A stretch of DNA of 64,000 bases from Cytobacillus eiseniae (GCF_017874625.1 NZ_JAGIKZ010000002.1:248001-312000), one strand, 5' to 3'; positions 49,504 through 59,802 are shown, numbered from the stretch's first letter. Translations and numbers: made by a program. Notes: a model not told the origin generated them from the letters alone.

Positions 49504-51834
49504 ATGGCCAAGAAAAAAAGAAGGCAAACACGGAAAAAAGAAAATTTAAAGAAAACGATTCAATATGAGCTCGTTGCATTAGTTCTTATTGCATTAGCCG
49601 CCATTGCAATCGCAAAACTAGGAGCAGTTGGAAAAGCGACGGTCCTGTTTTTCCGTTTCTTTATGGGGGAATGGTATATTATCAGTCTATTGGGGCTGGT
49701 CCTATTTGCTGGTTATCTAATGTGGAAGCGAGTGATCCCTTATTTATTACATACGAAATTAGTCGGGGTCTATCTAATTCTATGTTCGATGCTATTACTT
49801 AGTCACGTGAAATTATTTCAATTATTATTAAATGGGGGGAAGTTTCAGGATCCTAGTGTGATAGCGAATACATGGGAATTGTTTTGGATGGAAGTGAATG
49901 GGGAAACGAGTACGACCGATTTAGGTGGTGGAATGGTTGGAGCCATTCTTTTTGCGCTTTTCTATTTTTTATTTGATGAACCAGGTACAAAGATCGTTGC
50001 GTTCATGCTAATTATTATTGGAATTATTTTACTTACTGGTAAAACATTAGGCGATGGACTAAGAAAAACGGGGACCGTTCTTTGGAACTTTATCGTAAAA
50101 CAGTGGGAAGCTTTTCTTGTTGATATGAAAAACTGGAATGATTCACGTAAGGACAGAAAAGTGGAGAGACAAGCCCAAACTGTAGATAAAAAGAAGGTTG
50201 AAAAGGCAGAGCCTGAGCCAACGATTACGATAAACAGTGCAAAAGAAAGGGAAGAGGAAATTTCCCCAGAGCCAATTATTTCTAGCTTTACTCAAAATGC
50301 TGATAGGATGAGTGTAAAGGAAGAACGATCCATAAGTGATACAGAAAATGAACAGGAAGAACCGATGGAACTTTCTCCTCCGATCACTTTTACAGAAATT
50401 GAAAACAAGGATTATGAACTGCCGCCATTTAGGCTGTTAAAGCTGCCAAAACAAACAGATCAAAGTGGGGAATATGAATTGATTCATGCGAATGCAGCTA
50501 AGCTCGAAAGAACGTTTCAGAGCTTTGGTGTGAAGGCTAGAGTCACACAAGTACATTTAGGACCTGCTGTTACAAAGTATGAGGTTCACCCAGATGTAGG
50601 GGTAAAGGTGAGCAAGATTGTCAGCCTTCATGATGATTTAGCATTGGCTTTAGCAGCGAAGGATATCCGAATTGAAGCACCAATTCCAGGGAAATCAGCA
50701 ATTGGGATTGAAGTGCCAAACTCAGAAGTGGCTGTAGTTTCGCTGAGAGAAGTCATTGAATCAAAGCAACATGATAAACCCGATGCAAAGTTACTAATAG
50801 GACTTGGTCGTGATATTACAGGAGAATCTGTTTTAGCAGAGCTAAATAAAATGCCACATCTACTAGTTGCTGGTGCGACTGGAAGTGGAAAGAGTGTATG
50901 TATAAACGGTATCATTACTAGTATTCTTATGAGAGCTAAACCGCATGAAGTGAAAATGATGATGATTGATCCAAAAATGGTTGAGTTAAATGTATACAAT
51001 GGTATTCCACATCTACTTGCACCTGTTGTAACAGACGCTAAGAAAGCATCACAAGCATTAAAAAAAGTAGTGAGTGAAATGGAGAGAAGATACGAATTAT
51101 TCTCCCATACTGGTACAAGAAATATTGAAGGGTACAATGAATTTGTTAGAAGGCAAAATATGGAGGAGGAAGCAACCCAGCCTCTATTGCCCTATATCGT
51201 CGTCATTGTGGACGAGCTTGCTGATTTAATGATGGTTGCCTCATCAGATGTGGAGGATGCAATTACAAGACTTGCCCAAATGGCAAGGGCAGCAGGCATT
51301 CATTTGATTATTGCCACACAGCGACCATCAGTAGACGTTATTACTGGAGTAATTAAAGCAAATATTCCATCAAGAATTGCTTTTGCCGTTTCATCAGCAA
51401 CCGATTCACGAACGATTTTAGACATGGGAGGAGCCGATAAATTATTAGGTAGAGGGGACATGCTCTTTTTACCTGTCGGTGCATCAAAGCCTGTTCGTGT
51501 TCAAGGTGCTTTTCTATCAGATGATGAAGTTGAAGAGGTCGTCAATTTTGTAATTGAACAGCAAAAAGCGCAATACCAAGAAGAAATGATCCCTGATGAT
51601 ATCCCAGAAACGACAGCGGAAGTAGAGGATGATTTATATGGTGAGGCTGTAGAGCTTATATTAGAGATGCAAACGGCCTCCGTATCCATGCTGCAGCGAA
51701 GATTTCGAATTGGGTATACACGAGCAGCTAGGCTGATTGATGAAATGGAAGCAAGAGGAATTGTTGGCCCGTATGAGGGAAGTAAGCCACGTGCAGTCTT
51801 GCAAGGTAAGCCTTCAGATGAAGCTAGCTCATGA
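49504..51834 (+). CDS. spoIIIE: DNA translocase SpoIIIE (FtsK family)
   Basis: SpoIIIE pumps the chromosome into the forespore through the division septum. The 776-residue protein has an N-terminal four-to-five helix membrane domain (about residues 20-180), a Glu-rich linker, the motor domain with Walker A GATGSGKS (457-464) and Walker [15 protein letters not shown], and the C-terminal winged-helix gamma domain ([20 protein letters not shown]) that reads oriented DNA sequences. An AGGTGA site precedes the ATG. Length is close to the B. subtilis protein. Confidence 0.97.
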   Translation: MAKKKRRQTRKKENLKKTIQYELVALVLIALAAIAIAKLGAVGKATVLFFRFFMGEWYIISLLGLVLFAGYLMWKRVIPYLLHTKLVGVYLILCSMLLLSHVKLFQLLLNGGKFQDPSVIANTWELFWMEVNGETSTTDLGGGMVGAILFALFYFLFDEPGTKIVAFMLIIIGIILLTGKTLGDGLRKTGTVLWNFIVKQWEAFLVDMKNWNDSRKDRKVERQAQTVDKKKVEKAEPEPTITINSAKEREEEISPEPIISSFTQNADRMSVKEERSISDTENEQEEPMELSPPITFTEIENKDYELPPFRLLKLPKQTDQSGEYELIHANAAKLERTFQSFGVKARVTQVHLGPAVTKYEVHPDVGVKVSKIVSLHDDLALALAAKDIRIEAPIPGKSAIGIEVPNSEVAVVSLREVIESKQHDKPDAKLLIGLGRDITGESVLAELNKMPHLLVAGATGSGKSVCINGIITSILMRAKPHEVKMMMIDPKMVELNVYNGIPHLLAPVVTDAKKASQALKKVVSEMERRYELFSHTGTRNIEGYNEFVRRQNMEEEATQPLLPYIVVIVDELADLMMVASSDVEDAITRLAQMARAAGIHLIIATQRPSVDVITGVIKANIPSRIAFAVSSATDSRTILDMGGADKLLGRGDMLFLPVGASKPVRVQGAFLSDDEVEEVVNFVIEQQKAQYQEEMIPDDIPETTAEVEDDLYGEAVELILEMQTASVSMLQRRFRIGYTRAARLIDEMEARGIVGPYEGSKPRAVLQGKPSDEASS

Positions 51835-51852
51835 ATGAATTGGTGATTAGTG

Positions 51853-51887
51853 AATCAGTGGGGATATTCGTTCCCACTGATTTTTTT
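51853..51887 (+). terminator. Terminator after spoIIIE
   Basis: AATCAGTGGG and CCCACTGATT pair perfectly around a ten-base loop, followed by TTTTT. Confidence 0.92.
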
Positions 51888-51944
51888 GATTTTATAGGAA
51901 ATTATATATTAAAATATTGTGGATAACTTTGCAACATGTTCGGC

Positions 51945-52074
51945 GTCCAGCTCCAGCGCCTACCCCCTCGAGGTCACAAGCCAATCCTCTAAAGATCGGT
52001 AAAAGACACCTTTCCGAGCGGCTCGTCTTGTGCTATGCCTGAGGGTGGTCAAGGCGCTTGCGCATTTGTTCTTA
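51945..52074 (+). repeat. Hairpin repeat copy after spoIIIE
   Basis: This runs from GTCCAGCTCCAGCGCC to GGCGCTTGCGCATTTGTTC with GGCGC/GCGCC terminal pairing, and has the shared block CTCGAGGTCACAAGCCA. It is the cleanest copy of the family in the window. It lies after the spoIIIE terminator. The rest of the gap up to 52425 has no gene I can support. Confidence 0.75.
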
Positions 52075-52326
52075 TTTTCATATGTGCTGAGACGAATAGG
52101 AAACATGACCAATATAGAAGTCTGTAGGTAGATTCAGCAGATAGCTTTGATTAAGGGCTACGAAAAAATGCCTATTCGTATCTGTTATTCTTATCGGTCA
52201 CTCTTTAGGTTATACTATTTACTTGCTAGAAATTGGTATGTGAAAAAAATTATAGACCCTTGTGAAAGGGCATACTATTTTTTAAGGAAAAGAATGTTTC
52301 TCAACAATCATTTGCTGCTGCAGATA

Positions 52327-52346
52327 GGTTGACAACGTTTTCAACC
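52327..52346 (+). promoter_or_regulatory. cre-like palindrome upstream of ymfC
   Basis: The 20-base sequence GGTTGACAACGTTTTCAACC is an imperfect palindrome and contains TGACAACGTTTTCA, one mismatch from the catabolite-responsive element pattern. It could bind CcpA or another repressor. Confidence 0.4.
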
Positions 52347-52425
52347 ATTCCATTATTTTAAGCATGTTGGTGAAATTTGCCAGCATGAAATAAGTAAGTT
52401 TTTTCGTGTGATTTTAAAAATACTA

Positions 52426-52454
52426 TTTCATTCTTGGGTAAAAAGTGTTATAGT
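52426..52454 (+). promoter_or_regulatory. Sigma-A promoter for ymfC
   Basis: TTTCAT (52426-52431) and TATAGT (52449-52454) are 17 bases apart, with a TGT extended -10. Confidence 0.55.
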
Positions 52455-52480
52455 ATTTTCGATTAGTAGGAATGATTGAA

Positions 52481-52496
52481 CATCAGAGGTCTGATG
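52481..52496 (+). promoter_or_regulatory. Palindromic operator candidate before ymfC
   Basis: CATCAGAGGTCTGATG is a near-perfect 16-base palindrome between the promoter and the ymfC ribosome binding site. Related AGGTC-type sites occur upstream of nupO. An autoregulatory GntR operator is the likely reading. Confidence 0.5.
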
Positions 52497-52528
52497 TCTG
52501 CTTTAGAAAATTGGTTGGAGGAACTTGC

Positions 52529-53260
52529 ATGTCTATTAAGTCAGATAACCGGCATTTATATTTACAAGTAATTGACCATTTAAAGCAAGATATCGAAAAA
52601 GGAAATTACAAAGAAAGAGAGAAGCTTCCTTCTGAATTTGATCTTGCTAAACAGCTTGGGGTAAGCCGAGCTACACTCCGAGAAGCTCTTCGTATTCTTG
52701 AAGAAGAAAACGTTATCATTCGTCGTCATGGAGTGGGTACCTTTGTAAATGCAAAGCCGCTGTTTACTTCAGGAATTGAACAGCTGAGCAGTGTTACTGA
52801 TATGATATTACAAGCAGGAATGAAACCCGGGACTATTTTCATGAGCTCATCAACAACAGGACCAACAGAAGAGGATATTCGCCGTTTCTCATGTTCCATG
52901 GATGAAGAGATTGTCGTAATTGAAAGAGTAAGGACGGCAAATGGGGAGCCTGTCGTATATTGTATTGACAAAGTACCTGATAGAATCCTTGCAGATACGT
53001 TTTCACATGAGCAAGAATCAATTTTTAATATTTTAGAAATTGAAGCGAGCCGTAAGATTACGTATGCTGTTACGACTATTGAGCCAATTGGCTATCATGA
53101 CAAAGTTTCTCCTATTCTGGAATGCGATCCAGAAACAGCTTTGCTTGTTTTAAAGCAAATGCATTTCGATGAAATGGATGAACCGATTCTGTATTCAGTC
53201 AATTACTTTAGAGCCGATAAATTTAGCTTCCAGGTTCTTAGAAAGAGAATTAATTTCTAA
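52529..53260 (+). CDS. ymfC: GntR/HutC-family regulator YmfC, probably controlling the adjacent nucleoside transporter
   Basis: The 243-residue regulator has an N-terminal winged helix ([20 protein letters not shown] and the following [23 protein letters not shown]) and a C-terminal UTRA effector domain. The ATG at 52529 has TTGGAGGA six bases upstream; the open frame extends further without a site. It lies immediately before a BMP-type nucleoside transporter, which suggests a nucleoside or purine effector, as for NupR in B. subtilis. The effector is inference. Confidence 0.92.
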   Translation: MSIKSDNRHLYLQVIDHLKQDIEKGNYKEREKLPSEFDLAKQLGVSRATLREALRILEEENVIIRRHGVGTFVNAKPLFTSGIEQLSSVTDMILQAGMKPGTIFMSSSTTGPTEEDIRRFSCSMDEEIVVIERVRTANGEPVVYCIDKVPDRILADTFSHEQESIFNILEIEASRKITYAVTTIEPIGYHDKVSPILECDPETALLVLKQMHFDEMDEPILYSVNYFRADKFSFQVLRKRINF

Positions 53261-53333
53261 GGCAAGGATCAAAAAAATTCGGAACTATAAGTTTTCTACT
53301 TTCAGAATTAAAAACTATTAGGGGGTACATATT

Positions 53334-54440
53334 TTGAAAAAACGTAAATTTGGTTTAGTTTTGTCCCTAGCACTAGCTGCTGGAACAATTCTAGGTGCTT
53401 GCGGAAATAATGATGATAAAGAAGAAGGCACTGCAACTGAGGGAGAAAAAGAAAGCGCATTCTCAGTAGCAATGGTTACAGATGTTGGTGGAGTTGATGA
53501 TAAATCATTCAACCAATCAGCATGGGAAGGGATTAAAGCATTCGGTGCTGATAATGGACTTGATCAAGGTAAAGGCGGATATGACTACCTTCAGTCTAAA
53601 TCAGATGCAGATTATGCAACAAACCTTAACAAGCTTGCTCGTGAAGATTTCTCACTAATTTTTGGAATTGGCTTTAAATTAAAAGCAGATGTTGAAACAA
53701 TTTCAAAACAACAAACAGATGTTCATTTTGGGATCATTGATGACGTTGTTGAGCAACCAAACGTTGTAAGCGTATTATTTAAAGAGCAAGAAGCTGCATT
53801 CCTTGCTGGAGTAGCTGCTGCTAAAACAACAAAAACAAATCATATTGGCTTTATCGGTGGAATGGAAAGCCCAGTTATCGAGCGTTTCGAAGCAGGCTTC
53901 CTTGCAGGTATCCAAGCTGTAAATCCTGATATCAAAGTAGATGTACATTATACTGGCGCATTTGACAAAGCGGACCTTGGTAAAGCAACTGCTGCACAAA
54001 TGTACTCTTCAGGCGCAGATGTAATTTTCCATGCTGCTGGTGGTACTGGTAATGGCTTATTTACAGAAGCAAAAGACCTTAAGAAAAAAGATCCAGCTAG
54101 AGAAATTTGGGCAATCGGTGTTGACTCTGATCAATCTGCAGAAGGTATTGTTGAAATTGACGGCAAAGAACATAATGTAATCATTACATCTGCAATGAAA
54201 GGTGTTTCTCACGCTGTTCAAGATATTTCTAAAAAGTCAATGGATGGAAACTTCCCTGGCGGAGAAACAATTGTTTATGGTTTAGCTGAAGACGGTGTGA
54301 GCTTAGCACCAATTAACGATGAAGTAACTACAAAAGCTGACATCGAAACGGCTGTAAAAGAATGGACAGAAAAAATCAAGAATGGTGACATTACTGTTCC
54401 TGGTACAATCGATGAGTTAGCTAATTTCAAAGCAGAATAA
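53334..54440 (+). CDS. nupN: BMP-family nucleoside-binding lipoprotein (NupN-like)
   Basis: The 368-residue lipoprotein has a signal peptide with lipobox LGAC (about residues 21-24), so it is anchored to the outer face of the membrane. The mature part belongs to the BMP/PnrA family of purine nucleoside receptors (VAMVTDVGGVDDKSFNQSAW, GFIGGMESPVIERFEAGF). The start is TTG after TAGGGGG. It supplies substrate to the NupOPQ ABC transporter encoded next. A terminator between it and nupO suggests higher expression of the binding protein. Confidence 0.95.
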   Translation: MKKRKFGLVLSLALAAGTILGACGNNDDKEEGTATEGEKESAFSVAMVTDVGGVDDKSFNQSAWEGIKAFGADNGLDQGKGGYDYLQSKSDADYATNLNKLAREDFSLIFGIGFKLKADVETISKQQTDVHFGIIDDVVEQPNVVSVLFKEQEAAFLAGVAAAKTTKTNHIGFIGGMESPVIERFEAGFLAGIQAVNPDIKVDVHYTGAFDKADLGKATAAQMYSSGADVIFHAAGGTGNGLFTEAKDLKKKDPAREIWAIGVDSDQSAEGIVEIDGKEHNVIITSAMKGVSHAVQDISKKSMDGNFPGGETIVYGLAEDGVSLAPINDEVTTKADIETAVKEWTEKIKNGDITVPGTIDELANFKAE

Positions 54441-54464
54441 TCAAATTTGAAATAAAAATGAAAA

Positions 54465-54506
54465 TGGAATAAGCGGGTTGCAGGATGGACCCCTTATTCC
54501 TTTTTT
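54465..54506 (+). terminator. Terminator between nupN and nupO
   Basis: GGAATAAG and GGGT pair with ACCC and CTTATTCC around an eleven-base loop, followed by TTTTTT. Confidence 0.85.
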
Positions 54507-54612
54507 AAACAAATATCAAAGTGACAACATAATAAGAGTCTGTTAATCTATCAGCCTTGATAACTTAATTGAAGTGTTGAAATTATTCAACCTTTCACTT
54601 AGGTTTTATCAA

Positions 54613-54626
54613 ATACAGACCTGTAT
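54613..54626 (+). promoter_or_regulatory. Palindromic operator candidate upstream of nupO
   Basis: ATACAGACCTGTAT is a 14-base near-palindrome; its reverse strand contains CAGGTCTG, close to CAGAGGTCTG before ymfC. A further AGTCTGACCTCTT (54678-54690), whose reverse strand is AAGAGGTCAGACT, lies nearer the gene. Both could be YmfC sites. The rest of 54507-54728 shows no gene. Confidence 0.35.
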
Positions 54627-54728
54627 ATGTTAAAAATATTATAGAGTTCATCTATAACTTATTTTTTGAAAATTAAAAGTCTGACCTCTTACTACTAAAA
54701 ATGTCCTTACGATTAAAGGAGTGAAAAA

Positions 54729-56252
54729 ATGGAATATGTAATTGAGATGCTAGGTATCCGTAAAGAATTCCCTGGCATTGTAGCGAATGATAATATTACA
54801 TTACAGTTGGAAAAAGGGGAAATCCATGCTTTGCTCGGTGAAAATGGGGCAGGTAAATCGACACTTATGAACGTCCTTTTCGGATTATATCAGCCAGAAA
54901 AGGGTGAGATCCGTGTAAAAGGGAAGTCTGTGAAAATCACAAACCCGAATATTGCAAATGACCTTGGAATTGGAATGGTACATCAGCATTTTATGCTTGT
55001 TGATCCATTTACTGTAACAGAAAACATCATTTTAGGGAATGAAGTGACAAAAGGCGGGAAGATCGATTTAAAGACAGCTGAGAAAAAGGTAGCGGAAATA
55101 TCCGAAAAATATGGACTGGCTGTTGATCCAAAAGCGAAAATTCAAGATATTTCTGTTGGGATGCAGCAGCGTGTTGAGATTTTAAAAACGCTTTATCGAG
55201 GAGCAGAGATTTTAATCTTCGATGAACCAACAGCTGTTCTCACTCCGCAGGAAATTCATGAGTTGATTCAAATTATGAAGACACTGATAAAAGAAGGAAA
55301 ATCCATTATATTAATTACCCATAAGTTAAAGGAAATTATGGAAGTGTGTGATCGTGTAACCGTTATCCGCAAAGGTGTTGGGATTGGAACGGTTAATGTT
55401 AGTGAAACGAATCCAAATGAGTTAGCTAGCTTAATGGTCGGTCGTGAAGTTACTTTTAAAACGGAAAAAATAGGTGCTAATCCGAAACAGGATGTTTTGG
55501 AAATTAATGACCTAAAAGTGAAAGATTCTCGTGGGCTGCCAGCTATTAATGGGTTAAACCTTACAGTTAAAGCTGGAGAAATCGTTGGTATTGCAGGGGT
55601 TGACGGCAACGGACAAACCGAGTTAATAGAGGCGATTACAGGCTTGAGAAAGACTGAGAGCGGTTCAATTCAATTAAATGGAAAGGAAATCCGTAATTTT
55701 TCGCCACGTAAAGTGACAGAATCTGGTGTCAGTCATATTCCGCAGGATCGTCATAAGCATGGACTTGTTCTAGACTTTCCTATTGGTGAAAATATGGTTC
55801 TTCAGACCTATTACCAAAAGCCTTTTTCAAAAGGTGGAATTTTGAATTATAAAGAAATTTACAAAAAGGCAAAAGGCTTAATTGCTGAATATGATGTGCG
55901 GACTCCTAGCGAATTTACACCTGCGAGAGCTTTATCAGGTGGGAATCAGCAGAAGGCAATTATCGGTCGTGAAGTGGATCGTAATCCAGATTTACTAATT
56001 GCAGCACAGCCTACACGCGGACTTGATGTAGGGGCAATCGAATTTATTCATAAACGCTTAATTGAGCAGCGAGATAATGGAAAAGCGGTTCTACTATTAT
56101 CATTTGAACTTGATGAAATTATGAATGTTAGTGATCGTATTGCAGTTATTTATGAGGGGCAAATCGTTGCTATCGTTGATCCGAAAGAGACGACTGAACA
56201 GGAATTAGGATTATTAATGGCCGGTTCTACACGGAAGGAAGCAGGTGAGTAA
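54729..56252 (+). CDS. nupO: Nucleoside ABC transporter ATP-binding protein (NupO-like)
   Basis: The 507-residue protein has two ABC domains in tandem, as in sugar and nucleoside importers. The first has Walker A GENGAGKST and signature ISVGMQQ; the second has a degenerate Walker A GVDGNGQTE and signature LSGGNQQ. Thus probably only one site hydrolyses ATP normally, a known family trait. It energises NupP and NupQ. AAAGGAGTG precedes the ATG. nupP follows four bases later. Confidence 0.95.
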   Translation: MEYVIEMLGIRKEFPGIVANDNITLQLEKGEIHALLGENGAGKSTLMNVLFGLYQPEKGEIRVKGKSVKITNPNIANDLGIGMVHQHFMLVDPFTVTENIILGNEVTKGGKIDLKTAEKKVAEISEKYGLAVDPKAKIQDISVGMQQRVEILKTLYRGAEILIFDEPTAVLTPQEIHELIQIMKTLIKEGKSIILITHKLKEIMEVCDRVTVIRKGVGIGTVNVSETNPNELASLMVGREVTFKTEKIGANPKQDVLEINDLKVKDSRGLPAINGLNLTVKAGEIVGIAGVDGNGQTELIEAITGLRKTESGSIQLNGKEIRNFSPRKVTESGVSHIPQDRHKHGLVLDFPIGENMVLQTYYQKPFSKGGILNYKEIYKKAKGLIAEYDVRTPSEFTPARALSGGNQQKAIIGREVDRNPDLLIAAQPTRGLDVGAIEFIHKRLIEQRDNGKAVLLLSFELDEIMNVSDRIAVIYEGQIVAIVDPKETTEQELGLLMAGSTRKEAGE

Positions 56253-56256
56253 GTAG

Positions 56257-57303
56257 ATGTCTAGTCGAATGAAAAATATTATTGTGCCGGTTTTAGCCGT
56301 TCTATTGGGAATCATTGTTGGTACGATCATCATGTTAGTAACAGGCTATGATGCCGGTGCAGCATTTATTGCACTTTGGGATGGTGCATTTGGTGATATT
56401 TATTACACTGGGGAAACAATTCGTCAAATTACACCATATATTCTTGCAGGTCTTGCAGTTGGATTTGCCTTTAAAACGGGGCTTTTCAATATTGGGGTAG
56501 AAGGCCAATTACTTGTTGGCTGGCTTGCCGCTGTATGGGTAGGGGTTGCATTTGAACTACCTAAAGTGATTCATTTGCCATTAGCTGTTTTAGCAGCTGC
56601 TGTAGCAGGTGCGCTTTGGGCATTTATCCCTGGCTTATTAAAAGCAAAATTTCGTGTTCATGAAGTAATTGTTACAATTATGATGAACTATGTTGCACTT
56701 CATGTAGTGAACCATGTGATCCGTACAGTACTTTCTAATAAGAGTGATAGGACTGCTGATATATATGCATCAGCTTCACTCCGCTCGCCATTTCTTGAAG
56801 GACTGACAGATTATTCTCGATTACATTGGGGAATCATCGTGGCACTTATCTGTGTAATTATTATGTGGTTTATTCTAGAAAAAACATCTAGAGGCTATGA
56901 ATTGAAGGCAGTTGGCTTTAATCAGCATGCTTCTGAGTACGCAGGTATGAATGTAAAATCTAACATCATTTTATCGATGGTTATTTCTGGAGCATTCGCT
57001 GGTCTTGCTGGAGCAATGGAAGGCTTAGGAACATTTGGCTATCAATCCATTAGTGGTGGATTTACAGGTGTTGGTTTCGACGGGATTGCCGTTGCATTGC
57101 TTGGTGGTAATACGCCAATTGGTATTGTTTTAGCTGCGATTCTATTTGGTTCTTTAAAAGTTGGTGCATTGAATATGCCGCTTGAAGCAGGTGTACCAAA
57201 TGAACTAGTCGATATCATTATTGCATTAATCGTTTTCTTTGTAGCTGCAAGTTATATGATCCGAATCTTTATTGATCGTATTGGCAAAAAGGGGGCGAAG
57301 TAA
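56257..57303 (+). CDS. nupP: Nucleoside ABC transporter permease (NupP-like)
   Basis: This 348-residue polytopic membrane protein of the BPD_transp_2 family has about ten hydrophobic segments and the family stretches FKTGLFNIGVEGQLLVG and ESMVISGAFAGLAGAMEGLG-like (here SMVISGAFAGLAGAMEGLG). It forms the membrane channel with NupQ. It lies between nupO and nupQ with very short gaps. Confidence 0.95.
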   Translation: MSSRMKNIIVPVLAVLLGIIVGTIIMLVTGYDAGAAFIALWDGAFGDIYYTGETIRQITPYILAGLAVGFAFKTGLFNIGVEGQLLVGWLAAVWVGVAFELPKVIHLPLAVLAAAVAGALWAFIPGLLKAKFRVHEVIVTIMMNYVALHVVNHVIRTVLSNKSDRTADIYASASLRSPFLEGLTDYSRLHWGIIVALICVIIMWFILEKTSRGYELKAVGFNQHASEYAGMNVKSNIILSMVISGAFAGLAGAMEGLGTFGYQSISGGFTGVGFDGIAVALLGGNTPIGIVLAAILFGSLKVGALNMPLEAGVPNELVDIIIALIVFFVAASYMIRIFIDRIGKKGAK

Positions 57304-58263
57304 GTGAGTTTAATGGATATTCTATCAATTGTTATCCCTTCAACAATGCTATGGGCAGCACCGCTTATTTTCACAGCACTTGGCGGTACTTTTTCAGAAC
57401 GGTCTGGTGTTGTTAATATCGGACTAGAAGGATTAATGGTTATTGGTGCATTTACAGCTATCGTTTTTAACCTGACATTTGCGCATGTGTTTGGGGAAAT
57501 GACTCCTTGGGTATCTTTATTGGCTGCGATGGTAATTGGCGGACTTTTCTCTGTTATCCATGCTGTTGCTTCTATTACATTTAGAGCAGACCAAACGGTT
57601 TCGGGGGTTGCGATTAACTTATTAGCAGTCGGGGTCTCTTTATTCCTTGTGAAATTTATCTATGATAAAGGGCAAACAGACATTATTCAAAAAGGCTTTA
57701 GTAAAGTAGATATTCCGCTTCTTAGTGATATTCCAATTATAGGGAAAATATTTTTCTCTAACACATACTATACTTCTTATGTGGCAATTATTGTGGCTAT
57801 TATTGCCTGGTATGTTATTTTCAAAACGCCATTTGGTTTAAGGCTTCGTTCGGTTGGTGAACACCCAATGGCAGCTGATACAATGGGGATTAATGTAACA
57901 AGAATTCGTTATATTGCTGTCATTTTATCGGGTGCCTTAGGCGGAATTGGCGGTGGAATTTACGCGCAGTCCATTACATCTGACTTTAGTCATTCGACAA
58001 TTAGTGGACAAGGATTCATGGCATTAGCAGCGATGATCTTTGGTAAATGGCATCCACTTGGTGCGATGGGTGCGGCTTTATTCTTTGGTTTCGCCCAAAG
58101 TTTAAGTATTATTGGTTCAAGCTTGCCGTTCCTAGAGAACATTCCAAATGTATATTTACTAGCTGCGCCATATGTACTGACAATCCTTGCATTAACTGGA
58201 TTTATCGGCCGTGCTGATGCACCAAAAGCATCTGGCGTCCCGTATATTAAAGGCAGTCGTTAA
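57304..58263 (+). CDS. nupQ: Nucleoside ABC transporter permease (NupQ-like)
   Basis: The 319-residue second permease has the same family features: GTFSERSGVVNIGLEGLMV near the N-terminus and ILSGALGGIGGGIYAQSI in the C-terminal half, with about eight or nine membrane helices. The start is GTG, directly after the nupP stop. A terminator follows at once, closing the transporter unit. Confidence 0.95.
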   Translation: MSLMDILSIVIPSTMLWAAPLIFTALGGTFSERSGVVNIGLEGLMVIGAFTAIVFNLTFAHVFGEMTPWVSLLAAMVIGGLFSVIHAVASITFRADQTVSGVAINLLAVGVSLFLVKFIYDKGQTDIIQKGFSKVDIPLLSDIPIIGKIFFSNTYYTSYVAIIVAIIAWYVIFKTPFGLRLRSVGEHPMAADTMGINVTRIRYIAVILSGALGGIGGGIYAQSITSDFSHSTISGQGFMALAAMIFGKWHPLGAMGAALFFGFAQSLSIIGSSLPFLENIPNVYLLAAPYVLTILALTGFIGRADAPKASGVPYIKGSR

Positions 58264-58265
58264 TA

Positions 58266-58303
58266 AAAATGCTCTCTTTCATATTGAAGGAGGGCATTTT
58301 TTC
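58266..58303 (+). terminator. Terminator after nupQ
   Basis: AAAATGCTCTCTTTC pairs with GAAGGAGGGCATTTT (with wobbles) around a five-base loop, followed by TTC. Confidence 0.88.
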
Positions 58304-58348
58304 TATGGGCTTTGATTTAAAGCCTATCGAGTTTGTACGGAGCCCCAA

Positions 58349-58382
58349 GGCGTCTCTACTTTTCTTATCACTTGAAAAGTAG
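58349..58382 (+). repeat. Degenerate repeat end and hairpin before ymfF
   Basis: AAGGCGTCTCTACTTTTCTTA resembles the repeat-end motif. CTACTTTTC (58356-58364) pairs perfectly with GAAAAGTAG (58374-58382). It lies in the 260-base gap between nupQ and ymfF, where I see no other feature beyond a possible weak promoter. Confidence 0.35.
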
Positions 58383-58523
58383 AAATAGGGCAAGTTATAG
58401 TTAGAATATGATTTATTTTAAAGGATATTGTAGAAAATAACATTTGGAGAAGATACATACTGTATACATCCTTGCTTGTCAATTTAAGTTTTGTGAATAC
58501 GTATGACTATGAGGAGGAAAAAG

Positions 58524-59801
58524 ATGGGTATTATTTCAGAATCAGTTCAAGCAATAAACGGCTATAAACTTCATATTGTGAACACAGACAAATATAAGAC
58601 AAATACGATTGTGTGGAAAATGAAAGCGCCTTTAACAAAAGAAGATGTAACTTTACGAGCGCTTTTGCCATATGTTCTTCAAAGCAATAGTGAGAAGTAC
58701 CCAACAACTGGGAAACTCCGTTCGTATTTGGATGAGCTTTACGGAGCTAGTTTTTTTGTTGATTTAGCAAAAAAAGGCGAGTTCCACATTATAAGTTTCT
58801 CTTTAGAAATGGCGAATGAAAAGTTTTTGACAGATCCTACTCCTTTATTAAAGAAAGGATTTGAGTTTTTAACGGAAATTTTGTTAAAGCCTAACTTAAA
58901 TAACCATGCCTTTAATAAAGTAACAGTTGAAAATGAGAAAAGAACATTAAAACAAAGAATTCAGTCTGTGTATGATGATAAAATGCGATATTCCAATTAT
59001 CGTCTTGTTCAAGAAATGTGTAAAGATGAATCCTATTCTTTACATGTTCATGGGGAAATGGAAGCGGTTGAACCGATAACGGCTGAACAATTATATGAGT
59101 ATTATTTGCAGGCATTAAAAACGGATGAATTAGATCTCTATGTGATCGGTGATGTAAAGGAAGATGAAGTGAAAGCCATTGCAGAGCAGCTTTTGCCATT
59201 TGACGACCGCAAGCCGCAAGTGATTGAAGCGTCTGTTAATCATGAAAAGAGAAATGTGCATGAAGTCAAAGAACAGCAGGATGTCAAACAGGGAAAATTA
59301 AATATTGGCTACCGGACAAATATCCTTTATGGAGATGATGATTATTACGCTCTGCAAATTTTTAATGGGATTTTCGGTGGATTCTCTCATTCGAAGCTCT
59401 TTCTTAATGTAAGGGAAAAAGCGAGTCTAGCCTATTATGTAACAAGTCGCCTTGAAAGCCATAAAGGATTAATGATGGTTATGTCTGGGATTGATAATAA
59501 AAATTATGAAGAGGCTGTTCGTATCATTCATGAACAAATGGAAGCAATGATAAAAGGTGACTTTACAGAAGAAGAGATGAACCAAACGAAAGCGGTAATA
59601 AAAAATCAACTGCTTGAAACGGTGGATACATCAAGGGGAATGGTTGAAGTACTTTACCATAATGTCGTTTCCCGAAAGGATATCTCCCTTCAAGAATGGA
59701 TGGACAAAATGGATCAGGTTAAAAAGGAAGATGTAATGGCTGTTGCTAAAAAAGTGAATTTAGATACGATTTACTTTTTAACAGGAAAGGAGGAGCTATA
59801 G
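58524..59801 (+). CDS. ymfF: YmfF, inactive-type M16 peptidase homologue
   Basis: The 425-residue protein belongs to the M16 family but lacks the HxxEH zinc motif: the corresponding region reads SNSEKYPTTGKLRSYLDEL. The C-terminal half keeps the M16 fold (FGGFSHSKLFLNVREKASLA). It probably pairs with YmfH, which has the motif, as catalytic and non-catalytic M16 subunits often do. The ATG at 58524 has GAGGAGGA upstream. ymfH starts one base after its stop. Confidence 0.92.
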   Translation: MGIISESVQAINGYKLHIVNTDKYKTNTIVWKMKAPLTKEDVTLRALLPYVLQSNSEKYPTTGKLRSYLDELYGASFFVDLAKKGEFHIISFSLEMANEKFLTDPTPLLKKGFEFLTEILLKPNLNNHAFNKVTVENEKRTLKQRIQSVYDDKMRYSNYRLVQEMCKDESYSLHVHGEMEAVEPITAEQLYEYYLQALKTDELDLYVIGDVKEDEVKAIAEQLLPFDDRKPQVIEASVNHEKRNVHEVKEQQDVKQGKLNIGYRTNILYGDDDYYALQIFNGIFGGFSHSKLFLNVREKASLAYYVTSRLESHKGLMMVMSGIDNKNYEEAVRIIHEQMEAMIKGDFTEEEMNQTKAVIKNQLLETVDTSRGMVEVLYHNVVSRKDISLQEWMDKMDQVKKEDVMAVAKKVNLDTIYFLTGKEEL

Positions 59802-59802
59802 A

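Noticed and set aside
50628-51137. Minus-strand open frame of 169 codons inside spoIIIE
   Set aside because: It lies opposite the conserved motor domain and has no start signal; a shadow.
52147-52332. Open frame of 61 codons between spoIIIE and ymfC
   Set aside because: It has no credible ribosome binding site and an unusual residue mix, and the region holds repeats and regulatory sequence.
53290-53320. CodY-box-like sequence before nupN
   Set aside because: It contains TTTCAGAA but matches only about 9 of 15 positions of the CodY consensus; too weak to call.
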